From NCBI RefSeq assembly GCF_027625935.1, contig NZ_CP115300.1, forward strand, positions 372,001-436,000: a stretch of DNA of 64,000 nucleotides, read 5' to 3'. Below the pieces are notes generated by a model. The model had not been told where the DNA came from, did not search any database, and was given only the letters and a program-made list of their open reading frames with translations. Positions 1 to 9,221 of this stretch are shown one piece after another. The DNA comes from Streptomyces camelliae (GTDB lineage Bacteria > Actinomycetota > Actinomycetes > Streptomycetales > Streptomycetaceae). A program made the translations under genes and the position numbers. Positions within the stretch are counted from its first letter, which is position 1. Each line of letters begins with the position of its first letter.

Positions 1-231
1 CTCTGCTCGGCGTCGGCCGACGCCGGGGATGGTCCCGAGCGAGTTCCGCAACTCGTCCAGGCTGGATGTCGTCCTCTCCGCGCGGAAACGAGCGAGCGGC
101 GTGGGTGGACGATTCCGTCTCGCAGTGATTCGGACTCAGCCGGCACACCTTGCGCGCACCACGGAGCTGGAGGAGAGGCTCTGCCTTCACGCCAGTGTGA
201 CGTCGGCGACGGAACACGCCTGGGATCAACG

Positions 232-1548
232 GTGACGGGCAGATTCCGGTCCATGCAGCACACCCGGCACCCGGACACGCCGCAGGGGCTGGCGGACGGA
301 TCGCACAGGGCCGCCCCAGCCGGCCCGGTCCCCGCCCCGGTGGCCCATCACGCCGCACCCGCCCAGTCCCCTGTCAGTGCTGAGGACGTCGCGCTGGTGC
401 GAGCCAGCCTGGCGATTGTCGCACCTCACGTCGCCGAGCTGGCCGTGTACTTCTACGACATCCTCTTCGCGCGTTATCCACAGGTCAGGAACTTGTTCCC
501 GGCCGAACTCGACGTCCAGCGGGAACGTCTGGTCCGCGCTCTGCTGCGCATCGTGGAACTGGTCGACGACCCCGGTAACCTCATCGCGCTCTGCTCCCGT
601 CTGGGGCGTGGCCACCGTAAGTTCGGCACGCAAAGCTCTCATTACCCGGCCGTCGGCGAGTGCCTGCTGCACGCCCTCTCCCACTACGCGGGCCCGGCCT
701 GGACCGCGGAGTTGGCGGCGGCTTGGCAGCGTGCCTACACGGCTGCCGCGGACGTGATGGTCCGCGCCGCCGAGGAGGACGCGCGTCACCGGCCGGCCGT
801 GTGGAACGCCCACATCGTCCAGCACGTGCACTGCGGACACGGAATCGCTGAGCTTACCGTCCAGCCACAGCTGCCGTACCCCTTCGTGGCGGGCCAGTAC
901 GTGAGCATCGAGACGCCCTGGGCGCCGAGGCTGTGGCGGCATTACTCCCCCGCGCACGCCCCACGGCCCAACTCCCAGCTGACCTTCCACGTCCGTGCGG
1001 TGCCCGGAGGCACGGTCAGCAACGCGCTGGTCCACCACGCCCGTCCGGGAGACCCCGTCCGGCTGGGCCCGCCGGAAGGCGATATGGTGCTGCGTCCGAC
1101 CGCCGGACGGGACCTGCTCTTCGTCGCCGGCGGCACCGGCCTGGCTCCGATACGCGCCCTGATCGAGCAGGCGGCCCGGAACGGCGTCGGTGACGCTCGG
1201 GAGGTCAGTCTGTTCATCGGCGCCAGAACGGCGGACGAACTGTACGGGCTCGATGACATGCTGCGCATGTCCCAGCGCTACCACTGGCTCCGCGTCCGGG
1301 CCGCGGTCTCCCACGAGCGCATCGCGGGACTGGAGGGCACGCTGCCCGAGGTACTGGCGGAATTCGGCCCCTTTTACCGGCACGAGGCGTACCTGTGCGG
1401 CCCACCGCAGATGCTCGACGAAGCCGTGCAGGCCCTGCGACGTCACGGTGTCCCGCCTCATCACATCCACTACGACCCCTGGGACGTCCCCGTCCTGACC
1501 GCCCCTCTGGGGCCGCCCCCGTCTGAAGAGGAGACCGACCAGCTGTGA
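232..1548 (+). CDS. Flavohaemoglobin-type nitric oxide dioxygenase
   Basis: The 438-residue protein has an N-terminal globin domain (about residues 48-185) followed by a ferredoxin-NADP reductase-like FAD and NAD domain (about 190-420), the order of bacterial flavohaemoglobins. Visible residues are the B10-type Tyr in YFYDILF (about 73-79), the proximal haem His in GRGHRKFG (His about 128), the FAD motif RHYS (about 236) and the nucleotide-binding GGTGLAPIRA (about 300) and CGPPQ. The family oxidises NO to nitrate with NAD(P)H in the cytoplasm. The first roughly 45 residues are a Pro/Ala-rich extension unlike typical members, so the GTG start used here could be too early; an ATG lies at 253. 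The stop overlaps the start of the next gene (GTGA), which implies one operon. No NsrR-like operator was recognised upstream. Confidence 0.9.
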   Translation: MTGRFRSMQHTRHPDTPQGLADGSHRAAPAGPVPAPVAHHAAPAQSPVSAEDVALVRASLAIVAPHVAELAVYFYDILFARYPQVRNLFPAELDVQRERLVRALLRIVELVDDPGNLIALCSRLGRGHRKFGTQSSHYPAVGECLLHALSHYAGPAWTAELAAAWQRAYTAAADVMVRAAEEDARHRPAVWNAHIVQHVHCGHGIAELTVQPQLPYPFVAGQYVSIETPWAPRLWRHYSPAHAPRPNSQLTFHVRAVPGGTVSNALVHHARPGDPVRLGPPEGDMVLRPTAGRDLLFVAGGTGLAPIRALIEQAARNGVGDAREVSLFIGARTADELYGLDDMLRMSQRYHWLRVRAAVSHERIAGLEGTLPEVLAEFGPFYRHEAYLCGPPQMLDEAVQALRRHGVPPHHIHYDPWDVPVLTAPLGPPPSEEETDQL

Positions 1549-2216
1549 ACAGCCCCGAGACGACCGGCTCCTTCGGTGAACGACTGCTGCAGCAGCAGCT
1601 CGGCACCACTGACCGAGCGGCCGACTTCTACGACCGTCAGGTACATCCCTACCTGACGCCCGCCATGCGGGAGTTCATAGCCCGGCAGACCATGATGTTC
1701 CTGTCGACCGCCGACTCCCGAGGAGCCTGCGACAGCAGCTTCCGCTCCGGGCCGCCAGGATTCTGCGTCGCCCTCGACGACCGCACTCTGACCTACCCCG
1801 AATACCGGGGCAACGGTGTCCTGGCCAGTGCGGGCAACATGACCGAGAACCCCCACCTCGGCATGCTGTTCATGGACTTCACTCATGATCACATAGGGCT
1901 GCACGTCAATGGCACAGTGAAGCTGTACACCGACCGCGACCTCCGCGCGTGGTACCCGCATCTGCCGACCGACACCGCGCCCGGGCGCCAACCCCACCTG
2001 TGGGTCCACCTCACCGTCGAGGAAGCCTACGTCCACTGCTCCAAGCACATCCCCCACCTGGAGCCGGCTCCGCGCCCCCGCCCGACCACGGACCGCAACC
2101 GTCCCAAGGACAGCGCCTACTTCACGGAGTCCTCTCCTTCTCACCAGGCCCCCGACGCGGGAGATGCCGACACCGGCCGCACCTCATGGCGACACCGCTT
2201 GCGGCTCCGCCACTGA
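1545..2216 (+). CDS. Pyridoxamine 5'-phosphate oxidase-family (PPOX) flavoprotein
   Basis: The 223-residue product contains a split-barrel PPOX-like FMN domain in residues about 20-165, seen in the segments REFIARQTMMFLSTAD, GPPGFCVALDD, TYPEYRGNGVLASAGN and MLFMDFTHDHIGLHVNG. Proteins of this type bind FMN or a related cofactor and are often found beside flavohaemoglobins; the substrate here cannot be read from sequence. The C-terminal 50 residues are Pro/Arg-rich and look disordered. The GTG start lies inside the stop of the flavohaemoglobin gene (4-base overlap), so translation is coupled and a shared role in nitrosative or oxidative stress is a reasonable inference. Confidence 0.8.
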   Translation: MNSPETTGSFGERLLQQQLGTTDRAADFYDRQVHPYLTPAMREFIARQTMMFLSTADSRGACDSSFRSGPPGFCVALDDRTLTYPEYRGNGVLASAGNMTENPHLGMLFMDFTHDHIGLHVNGTVKLYTDRDLRAWYPHLPTDTAPGRQPHLWVHLTVEEAYVHCSKHIPHLEPAPRPRPTTDRNRPKDSAYFTESSPSHQAPDAGDADTGRTSWRHRLRLRH

Positions 2217-2789
2217 ATCCGATCATCTCGCCGCTCCTGCGACACCTGACCCCAAGCGCCTCGGCTCACCCGCATGCGGCCGCAGGGTCCGCGCGCTGAC
2301 CCCGCATCGCGAACGACCTGACTCCAGCGAACGCATCACCCAACCGCTGCTGGACAGCATCGCGCTGGACCACCGCGCCGAGGAGCACTACCGGCCCCGT
2401 ACCCCGGCCCGCCGCCGCACCCGGTCCACCAGCGGATGACACACCTGACCCGGACCCGCCTTCCACTCCCGGCACGGGCCGGCAACCCCACGGCCGCGCG
2501 ACCCGGCGCACACTGCACGCAAGGCCGCTGCCCGGTGAGGCCACCGCCTCCTGCCTCAACCGCCCCACCCTCGCCCAGACCTCGTACCGTCAGACGGGCC
2601 AACCACCCTGCGCAAAGACACCATCATGCTCAGCTCACTGCGCAGCACAGACAACCAGCTCAGCCCAACTGAGCAACAGCAGACCCAACCAAGATCAATA
2701 AGCGACGCGACAGCCATGCCACATCATCAGCGTGTTGACGAGGGCAAGTGCGGTCTGCGGCGGGTGGAGCGCCAGCCTTTGCGCGGTGT
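2217..2789. other. Intergenic stretch without a recognisable gene
   Basis: Open frames here are Pro/Arg-rich and resemble no family I know. The stretch lies between the convergent ends of the PPOX gene and the phosphatase-fold gene, so it should contain transcription terminators, but no strong hairpin was picked out by eye. Confidence 0.5.
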
Positions 2790-3863
2790 TCACCAGCTGA
2801 TTCCGGCCGCCACCGGCAGGTGGTCGCTGCCGGTGGCCGGCAGCACCCATGAGCTGGTCGGCTCCACGCCGTGGACCAGGATCTGGTCGATCCGCACCAC
2901 CGGGAAATGTGCCGGCCAGGTGAAGCCGAAGCCGTTCCCGGCCGCCTCCTGGGCCGAGTGCATCTGTGAGGTGATGCCGTTGAACGCGCGGTCGTCCATG
3001 GTGCCGTTCAGGTCGCCGAGCAGCACCATCCGCTTACTCGGGTCGGCGGCGATAGCCTTGCCGAGCGCCTGCACGCCTATGTCGCGCGAGGCCGTCCAAA
3101 AGCCCGACTTGGGATTCACCCGTACAGACCCCAGGTGGGCCACATACATCGTCAGCGGCCCGTGGTCCGTAGCCACCGTGGTGCGCAGCGCTCGGTTCGC
3201 GGCCACCTTTTTGTCGCCCGGCTTGGTGTCCGCCAGCGGTCCGTAGTCCACGATGTCGATCGGCTGGGTGTCCGACAGCGGCAGCTTGCTCCACAGCCCG
3301 ACCGTTCCCAGCACCGTGTGGTACGGATACTCCTTCGCCAGACCCTTCTCGTACAGCGGCTTCGCCTGCGGGGTGATCTCCTCCAGGGCCAGTACGTCCG
3401 CACCGGAGGCGGCCAGGTCACGTGCGGTGCCGGCCGGGTCGGGGTTGTCGGCGTCGACGTTGTGGCTGGCCACGGTGAGGTCGCTGCGAGGGTGGGACTT
3501 GTCGCTGAGCAGCCCGCCGAAGAGGCTCAGCCACACCATGACCGGCAGCAATAGCGCCACCACCGCGGAGGCGGAGCGGCGCCATAGCGCCCCGGCCAGC
3601 AGCACCGGAATGAACAGCCCGAACCACGGCAGGAAGGTCTCCACCAGGCTGCCGAGGCCCCCGCGGTCCGTGATCTGCGGGTGCAGCAGCATGAGCAGGC
3701 CGAGCAGCAGCGCCAGCGCCGCAAGAACCGGGCCGCGCTTCCAGGGTCCCGGCCGGGTGGCGATGCGGACTGCCCGTCGGATGCGCGCCCGCCGGGCAGC
3801 GAAGCCGGTGTCGCGGCGGCCGGCGCCTTCCTGCCCGGTCTCCGCCGTGTCCACCTGCGTCAT
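2790..3863 (-). CDS. Membrane-anchored endonuclease/exonuclease/phosphatase-fold hydrolase
   Basis: With the start at 3863 the protein has about 357 residues: a short basic cytoplasmic N-terminus, three hydrophobic segments between about residues 45 and 125 (including a segment with ALALLLGLLMLLHP), and a C-terminal EEP-superfamily domain. Catalytic signatures are LTVASHNVDADNPD, ADVLALEEI (metal-binding Glu), GDLNGTMDD and the terminal GSDHLPVAAGI. EEP enzymes cleave phosphodiester or phosphomonoester bonds; the substrate is unknown and the domain is expected outside the membrane. The start was chosen because GAGGA lies a few bases upstream of ATG 3863; longer in-frame extensions are Arg-rich and atypical. 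It follows the VanY-like remnant by 23 bases on the same strand. Confidence 0.8.
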   Translation of the reverse strand: MTQVDTAETGQEGAGRRDTGFAARRARIRRAVRIATRPGPWKRGPVLAALALLLGLLMLLHPQITDRGGLGSLVETFLPWFGLFIPVLLAGALWRRSASAVVALLLPVMVWLSLFGGLLSDKSHPRSDLTVASHNVDADNPDPAGTARDLAASGADVLALEEITPQAKPLYEKGLAKEYPYHTVLGTVGLWSKLPLSDTQPIDIVDYGPLADTKPGDKKVAANRALRTTVATDHGPLTMYVAHLGSVRVNPKSGFWTASRDIGVQALGKAIAADPSKRMVLLGDLNGTMDDRAFNGITSQMHSAQEAAGNGFGFTWPAHFPVVRIDQILVHGVEPTSSWVLPATGSDHLPVAAGISW

Positions 3864-3886
3864 CGTCTGTCCTCGTTCACTTCCGG

Positions 3887-4393
3887 TCACTGCTGCGTCC
3901 TCGGGTCCTGTGCGGGGCCGGCATACATACGCGGACGGCGACGATCGGTCGCTCGGGGGCGCAGTTCGTTCTTGTCGATCTGGCACAGCCCGTATTCGGC
4001 GCCGCGCTGGGACAGCCACACTGTCGCAGTCGCCGCGGTGGCGACCCATCGGGCGGCCTCGTCTCCGGACCCGTACGTGGCGTCCGCCTTACGTGGCAGC
4101 TGATTCCGGTGTTCCGGCGCATCGTCGAAGACCGTCACGCCGTCGGGGACGACACCGTCAGCCTTGCCCGGCGTACCACGGTGCTCACCGCGAGACGCAT
4201 GTGGTGATGCGGCCGAGGAGAACGTCGAGGGCAATGCGGCCGAGGAGAGCAAGAAGGCCGCGGTGGACGAAGGCTTCGGCACCTGGGAGCTGAGGGCTGC
4301 GGTGATCACTGCTGTGACGACGATCAGGCTGACCACCACGAGCCACCGAATCCGGCCGTTCCTTGCTCGGGGTGATGGTGGGGTTCGCTTCAT
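3887..4393 (-). pseudogene. VanY-like D,D-carboxypeptidase lacking all catalytic motifs
   Basis: The reading frame is open for about 168 residues: a membrane anchor (WLVVVSLIVVTAVITAA) followed by pieces that match Streptomyces M15/VanY-type D-alanyl-D-alanine carboxypeptidases, namely DGVTVFDD, ATYGSGDEAARWVAT, WLSQRGAEYGLCQI and the C-terminal PRMYAGPAQDPRTQQ. Compared with family members as I remember them, three blocks are absent: the SGWRS-containing stretch, the zinc-binding SxHxxGxAxD motif and the PWHxE motif. The deletions keep the frame. It is therefore unlikely to be a peptidase; it may be a pseudogene or a non-catalytic remnant. The divergent two-component system next door is a plausible former regulator of the intact enzyme. 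Confidence 0.7.
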
Positions 4394-4480
4394 GCCGACA
4401 GTCAAGGCAGCGCCGTGTTGCCGACACGTTTGCGGATTTCGATAGGCTGACGATAGGTGCCGACTCGTAGCCTTGGTGGC

Positions 4481-5176
4481 ATGCGTGTGTTGATCGTCGA
4501 GGACGAACCGTATCTGGCGGAAGCCATCCGCGACGGCCTACGCCTGGAGGCGATCGCGGCCGACATCGCTGGTGACGGTGGCACGGCTCTGGAACTGCTG
4601 AACATCAACGCCTACGACATCGCCGTCCTCGACCGCGACATCCCCGGTCCGTCCGGTGACGAGATCGCCAAACGCATCGTCGCCTCTGGCAGCGGAATGC
4701 CGATCCTCATGCTCACCGCGGCCGACCGGCTCGACGACAAGGCTTCCGGGTTCGGGCTCGGCGCCGACGACTACCTCACGAAACCCTTCGAACTCCAAGA
4801 ACTCGTACTCAGGCTCAGAGCACTCGACCGCAGACGCGCCCACAACAGGCCCCCCGTACGAGAGATCGCGGGGCTGCGACTGGACCCGTTCCGCAGAGAG
4901 GTATACCGCGACGGCCGCTACGTCGCGCTGACCAGGAAACAGTTCGCTGTGCTCGAAGTCCTCGTCGCCGCCGAAGGCGGTGTCGTCAGCGCCGAAGAGC
5001 TGCTGGAGCGGGCGTGGGATGAGAACGCCGACCCGTTCACCAACGCCGTGCGCATCACCGTCTCGGCACTGCGCAAACGGCTCGGCGAACCCTGGATCAT
5101 CGGCACGGTGCCAGGCGTCGGCTACCGCATCGACACGCCGCCACAGGCCGGACGCGAGGGAACAGACCGTGGATAG
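4481..5176 (+). CDS. OmpR-family response regulator
   Basis: The 231-residue protein has a receiver domain (residues 1-115: MRVLIVEDEP, phosphoacceptor Asp in AVLDRDIPG, LMLTAADR, conserved Lys in DDYLTKPFE) and a winged-helix DNA-binding domain (about 130-220, ending in IIGTVPGVGYRID). The start is set at ATG 4481 because MRVLIVEDEP is the usual N-terminus of the family; a GTG at 4457 would add eight atypical residues. It overlaps the kinase gene by 8 bases, so the two are one operon. Divergent orientation relative to the VanY-like gene suggests a cell-envelope role, but the signal is not known. Confidence 0.92.
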   Translation: MRVLIVEDEPYLAEAIRDGLRLEAIAADIAGDGGTALELLNINAYDIAVLDRDIPGPSGDEIAKRIVASGSGMPILMLTAADRLDDKASGFGLGADDYLTKPFELQELVLRLRALDRRRAHNRPPVREIAGLRLDPFRREVYRDGRYVALTRKQFAVLEVLVAAEGGVVSAEELLERAWDENADPFTNAVRITVSALRKRLGEPWIIGTVPGVGYRIDTPPQAGREGTDRG

Positions 5177-6308
5177 GGCCCCTGGTCTGAGCGTTCGCGT
5201 CAAACTCACCCTGAGCTACGCCGGATTCCTCATGCTTGCCGGCGCCCTGCTACTCGCGGCGGTGTGGGTATTCCTCCTGCGTTACGTCCCCGACCGTGCG
5301 CTCATCATCCCCGGCTCCACCGGCACCACTCATGGTGTTTTCCCCATCCGGTCCAACCTCCTGCACGTTTTCGCTCCGAGAGCAGCCGCCGTACTGGCGT
5401 TTCTGCTGGTGTTCGGCCTCGGAGGAGGGTGGCTTCTCGCCAGCCGCATGCTCGCCCCACTGACCCGCATCACGGACGCCACCCGTAGGGCCACGAGCGG
5501 ATCGCTCTCCCACCGGATCCAACTACCGGGCCGCAAGGACGAGTTCCGCGAACTCGCCGACGCCTTCGACACAATGCTCGCGCGGCTCGAAGCACACGTT
5601 GCCGAGCAGCAGAGATTCGCAGCCAACGCCTCTCACGAGCTGCGCACCCCGCTGGCCATCTCGAAGACACTTCTCGACGTGGCCCGCACCGACCCGACGT
5701 GCGACACGGGCGAAGTCATCGACCGCCTCCACGCCGTCAACGCCCGAGCGATCGACCTCACCGAGGCACTGCTCCTGCTCAGCCGAGCCGAGCGGCGGTC
5801 CTTCGCCCGAGAACGCGTCGACCTGTCCCTCATGGCGGAAGAAGCCACCGAGACACTTCTCCCCCTCGCGGAGAAGCACGGCGTCACTGTCGAGACCAGC
5901 GGCGACATCACCCCCACACTCGGATCACCGGCGCTCCTGCTGCAGCTGACCATGAACCTCGTGCACAACGCGATCGTCCACAACCTGCCCGAAGGGGGCA
6001 GCGTGTGGGTGCATACCAGCGTCCGTCCCAAGACCGTGGTGCTCACTGTCGAGAACACCGGCGAGCAGGTCGCCCCCCAGCTGGCCTCGACACTCACCGA
6101 ACCATTCCAGCGCGGCACCGAACGCCTGCACACCGATCACGCCGGCGTCGGCCTCGGCCTGGCCATCGTCAAAACCATCACCCACGCACACGACGGAACA
6201 CTCACCCTCATCCCCCGCCCTGCCGGCGGGCTCCGCATCACTGTGGAACTCCCCCCCCCCCCCCCCCCCCCCCCCCGCACACCGGGAGGTGACGGACCGG
6301 GGAATTGA
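5169..6308 (+). CDS. Membrane sensor histidine kinase with a polyproline tail
   Basis: From GTG 5169 the protein has 379 residues: TM1 (about 15-35, AGFLMLAGALLLAAVWVFLL), a short extracytoplasmic loop, TM2 (about 75-95), HAMP linker, HisKA with the phosphoacceptor His in ASHELRTPLA, N-box NLVHNAIVHN, and G-box GVGLGLAIV. It is the expected partner of the overlapping response regulator. The catalytic domain looks complete, but the C-terminus after ITVEL is encoded by a run of 26 cytosines (6251-6276), giving about eight prolines and then a short non-homologous tail. The tail therefore depends on the exact length of the tract. Confidence 0.9.
   Translation: MDRAPGLSVRVKLTLSYAGFLMLAGALLLAAVWVFLLRYVPDRALIIPGSTGTTHGVFPIRSNLLHVFAPRAAAVLAFLLVFGLGGGWLLASRMLAPLTRITDATRRATSGSLSHRIQLPGRKDEFRELADAFDTMLARLEAHVAEQQRFAANASHELRTPLAISKTLLDVARTDPTCDTGEVIDRLHAVNARAIDLTEALLLLSRAERRSFARERVDLSLMAEEATETLLPLAEKHGVTVETSGDITPTLGSPALLLQLTMNLVHNAIVHNLPEGGSVWVHTSVRPKTVVLTVENTGEQVAPQLASTLTEPFQRGTERLHTDHAGVGLGLAIVKTITHAHDGTLTLIPRPAGGLRITVELPPPPPPPPRTPGGDGPGN
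6251..6276 (+). repeat. Homopolymeric tract of 26 C
   Basis: Twenty-six consecutive cytosines at the 3' end of the sensor kinase gene. The tract sits at the boundary between kinase sequence and the opposite-strand Tn3 transposase remnant. A tract this long could slip in replication, mark an assembly problem, or have been made at a recombination junction. Confidence 0.95.
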
Positions 6309-6490
6309 TACGCCGCCACGCGGCCACCAGCTTCTCCCGACAGTCAGCGAACATCCTCTCGGCCGGCCCGGGCATGCGTACGCCGTTCAGCTTGGCGATC
6401 TCCGCCGGCAGCGAGTCCAGGCCGACTGCCCCGGGATCGCGCATGAGCCCGGCCAGCATCGTGGTGCGCAGATCCGGCCGCCATCGGGTC
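6305..6490 (-). mobile_element. Tn3-family transposase fragment (DUF4158 region)
   Basis: The minus-strand translation contains RPDLRTTMLAGLMRDPGAVG, LDSLPAEIAKLN, and PAERMFADCREKLVAAWRR, which match the N-terminal DUF4158 part of Tn3-family transposases. Only about 60 residues remain, without start or catalytic domain. Similarity stops within a few tens of bases of the poly-C tract. Confidence 0.6.
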
Positions 6491-7368
6491 CCAGCAGGAA
6501 CCGCCGGCCATCCCCATAGATGGACTGACGACCCCGTGCAACAACGGTCACTGGATACCGAACCTACTCGGCTCGGCGCCGTCGCCTTGGGACGGTCGAT
6601 CAAGGGCGCCCAGTCCAGAAGACGCTGAGCGGGTAACAAGCCGGGAGCAGGATGCCGTACGGCTCGACGGGTGTGACACGGATCCTGCAGCGCGTGTCGG
6701 AAGTCATCCCGGTGCTTTGTTCATTCCGACAGCGTCGGGCTCAATTAGGACGGTTCGGCATCCTGGGACTCCCCCGGTTCCGTCTTCCAGGACTCCTCGA
6801 AGGCCCGCAAGGTTTCGCCTCTCAGCAAGTAGGTTCTTCGAGCGCGGCAAGCAGGAACTCGGAGTGCGTGTCACCGGACATGGCCGAGTCCAGGAACATC
6901 CCCCGACGGTTGATGTAGGCCTCCGGACCGACCCTCCTGGGCATTCCCGAGGAGTCGGTAACGAGCGCGTGCGTCTTGCTTTCACCGTCGTCGCGCGGCC
7001 AATGCCGCTCGAAGATATCGGAGTCGACTCCGACGTAGGACAGTTTTGGCGCTCGACTGTGCGCAGATACGTGAAGAGCCGATGGACGGTAGGCTCAATT
7101 GATCTCCAGGTCGGCCTCGCGCCGCAGTTCCATCTGGTACTCACAACGGCTTGTTCACGGTCACGCTCGCAAAGGTCAAGGTCTGCGGCATGCCTGATGA
7201 CGAAGTCGAAAGCGTGTACGCCGACAGAGCCGAAGAGTCTTCTTGGACTGGCCCGGCAAGACCAGAACCGGCGCAACAACGGACGGGCGCCGGATCGACT
7301 GCCGGAGCCCGCCGCGCCTCGGTTTCAGGGTCGTGATGGGTTGAGTGTCCAGGTCATCCAGTTCGAGG
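6491..7368. other. Degenerate stretch with one unassigned minus-strand frame
   Basis: No intact gene was recognised. On the minus strand a frame open from 7094 to a stop at 6822 (91 codons) reads coding-like in its last two thirds (for example VGVDSDIFERHWPRDDGESK and RGMFLDSAMSGDTHSEF) but has no convincing start and no family I know. A second short frame ending MELRREADLEIN stops just upstream. This looks like a decayed gene cut by frameshifts. Confidence 0.3.
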
Positions 7369-8577
7369 TCATGCCGGCTGCTCCTTCTCCGCGTCGGCAC
7401 GCTGGGTGGGGATGGCGCGGTCGTTCTGCAGGAGCCAGAGTTCGCGGAACAGGCCGGGTGTGGTGGTGAGTTCTTCGAAGGTTCCGGTCTGGGTGATGCG
7501 GCCGTGGTCCAGGACCACGATCTTGTCGGCGATGGCCACGTTGGCGAGCCGGTGAGTCACAAGGACGACGGCACGGTCTTCGGCGACTTCGCGGAGGCCG
7601 GTGAAGATCCTGTGCTCGGCACGGGCGTCGAGAGCACTGGTCGGTTCGTCCATGACCAGAAGGCCGGCTCGGCGGCGGAAGGCCCGGGCGATGGCGATGC
7701 GCTGCCACTGTCCGCCGGAGAGTTCGACGCCGCCGAACCATTCACGGGCGAGCAGGGTGTCCAGGCCGCTTCGGAGGCTTTCGACGACTTCGTGGGCTCC
7801 GGCGCGTTCGGCGGCCTGGTGGACGGTGTGGTCGCCGCCGTGGGGCTGCCCGAGTGTGATGTTCTCACGGGCCGTGAGGGGCCAGTGAGCGAAGTCCTGG
7901 GGGACGACGGCGGTCTGCTGCCACAAGGCGTGGGGGTCGAAATCGCTGGTGTCGCGGCCGTCCCAAGTGACGCGGCCCCGGGTGGGCAGGTACAGGCCGG
8001 ACAGGAGTTTGGACAGTGTGGTCTTGCCGGATCCGTTCTCGCCGACCAGGGCGAGGACTTCGCCACGGCGGACCTCCAGGGTGACGCCGTCCAGTGCGGG
8101 CTTGTCGGCACCGGGATAGGTGTAGGCGAGGTCCTCCGTCTTGACGGTGTTCGGGGAGGCGGGCGACCGGGTTCCACCGTTCATGCGGTGGCCGCCGGCC
8201 TCCTCGATGAAGTCGACCCAGTCGTCGAAGTACAAGCCGGTGCGGAAGAGCTGGGTGCCGTAGCCGACGAGGCCGCGCAGGGACGAGCCGACGGTGCGCA
8301 GGGCGAACACCGCGGTTCCGGCGGAGGCTACGGTCATGTGGCCGGTCGCCAGGACTGTCGCGAGCGCGCTCCAGACGATGAGGGATCCGGCGCCTCCCGC
8401 GAGGGCGCCGAGGAATTGGTAGCGGCCTCCTCGGTTGATGGCGCGGTCGGTGATGGTGTCCACGCGGGCGCCGATCTTCCGGTACAGGCCGAGGAGGAAG
8501 GGGGCCATGGTTCCGGCGCGGACCTGGTCGGCTGTTTCCTTGTCCACGATGTACCAGCGCACTGAATCGGGGGTCAT
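7369..8577 (-). pseudogene. ABC exporter (permease-ATPase) lacking its N-terminal membrane half
   Basis: The 402-residue frame holds the last part of an ABC exporter membrane domain (about residues 1-130, with two or three hydrophobic segments) and a complete ATPase domain: Walker A GENGSGKTT, Q-loop, signature LSGGQWQRIAIARA, Walker B LLVMDEPTSALD and H-loop VTHRL. Full-length half-exporters have about 580-650 residues, so roughly the first 200 residues, including four of six transmembrane helices, are missing. The sequence upstream of ATG 8577 does not continue the family in any frame noticed. A functional exporter is unlikely; an ATPase fragment could still be made. Confidence 0.75.
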
Positions 8578-9221
8578 GGCTGGACGAGCCTGGCGCCCGG
8601 AAGTGGCGCTTGGGCCGATGCCGCCGGCCGGCTGCGGAGCCAGAGACCTGCCGGGCTACCGCCACGGTCTGGCGGCGATCATGAAGGCGCTGTTCTCGGC
8701 GCTCGACCCGGACTTGCCCATTGGCTTCACCGCCTCCCGGTCCGCGTCACGGCGCGTGCTGAAGGTGATGCCTCAATCGGGCCCGGACTCGGAGGGACAG
8801 AACACCGTTTCAGGAGCCCTTCCACCACGGCTTTATGCCCTCCTCGGCGACGAACTCGCCGCGAGCCTGTCGCGGAGCGGGTGCAGCAGCTCTCCGCGAT
8901 CGGGATGCGCGGGGCCTGGAAACGTCGGACGGGCAGTGGTTCCGGGCACGATCCAGTCCGACCCAGCAGTTGAGCTACTGCTCCTACCCACGGGCGCTAC
9001 GACGAGGGCGGAGACATGGCGTGGAGCCGCTCCAGCGCCTGCTCCATGCCAGCCAGGCCAGCGTCCAGGCTGATCTGCTGGAGCCGGCCGTCGACGAGTG
9101 TGCGGCGCTGCGGCGGGTGGTCGAGGGTGAGTGCTGTACGGCCAGACACGTGGTCAGGCTCATGGCCGGTGCCCCGGGCCGCCCCCGTTCCGGTCCGGCC
9201 GGCACGTCGGTCCGGGGCGGG
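8578..9221. other. Intergenic stretch with possible plus-strand gene debris
   Basis: No intact gene. A plus-strand frame around 9025-9170 reads coding-like (for example EPLQRLLHASQASVQADLLE and CAALRRVVEGECCTARHVV), with no start and no family recognised. It lies between the truncated ABC gene and the 3' end of the deacetylase gene. Confidence 0.3.

Noticed and set aside
1..231. 68-codon frame at 29-235
   Set aside because: Low-complexity basic sequence without ribosome-binding site or family; more likely the upstream region of the flavohaemoglobin gene.
226..1470. 414-codon minus-strand frame opposite the flavohaemoglobin gene
   Set aside because: Arg/Gly/Val-rich antisense shadow of a gene with clear globin and FAD motifs.
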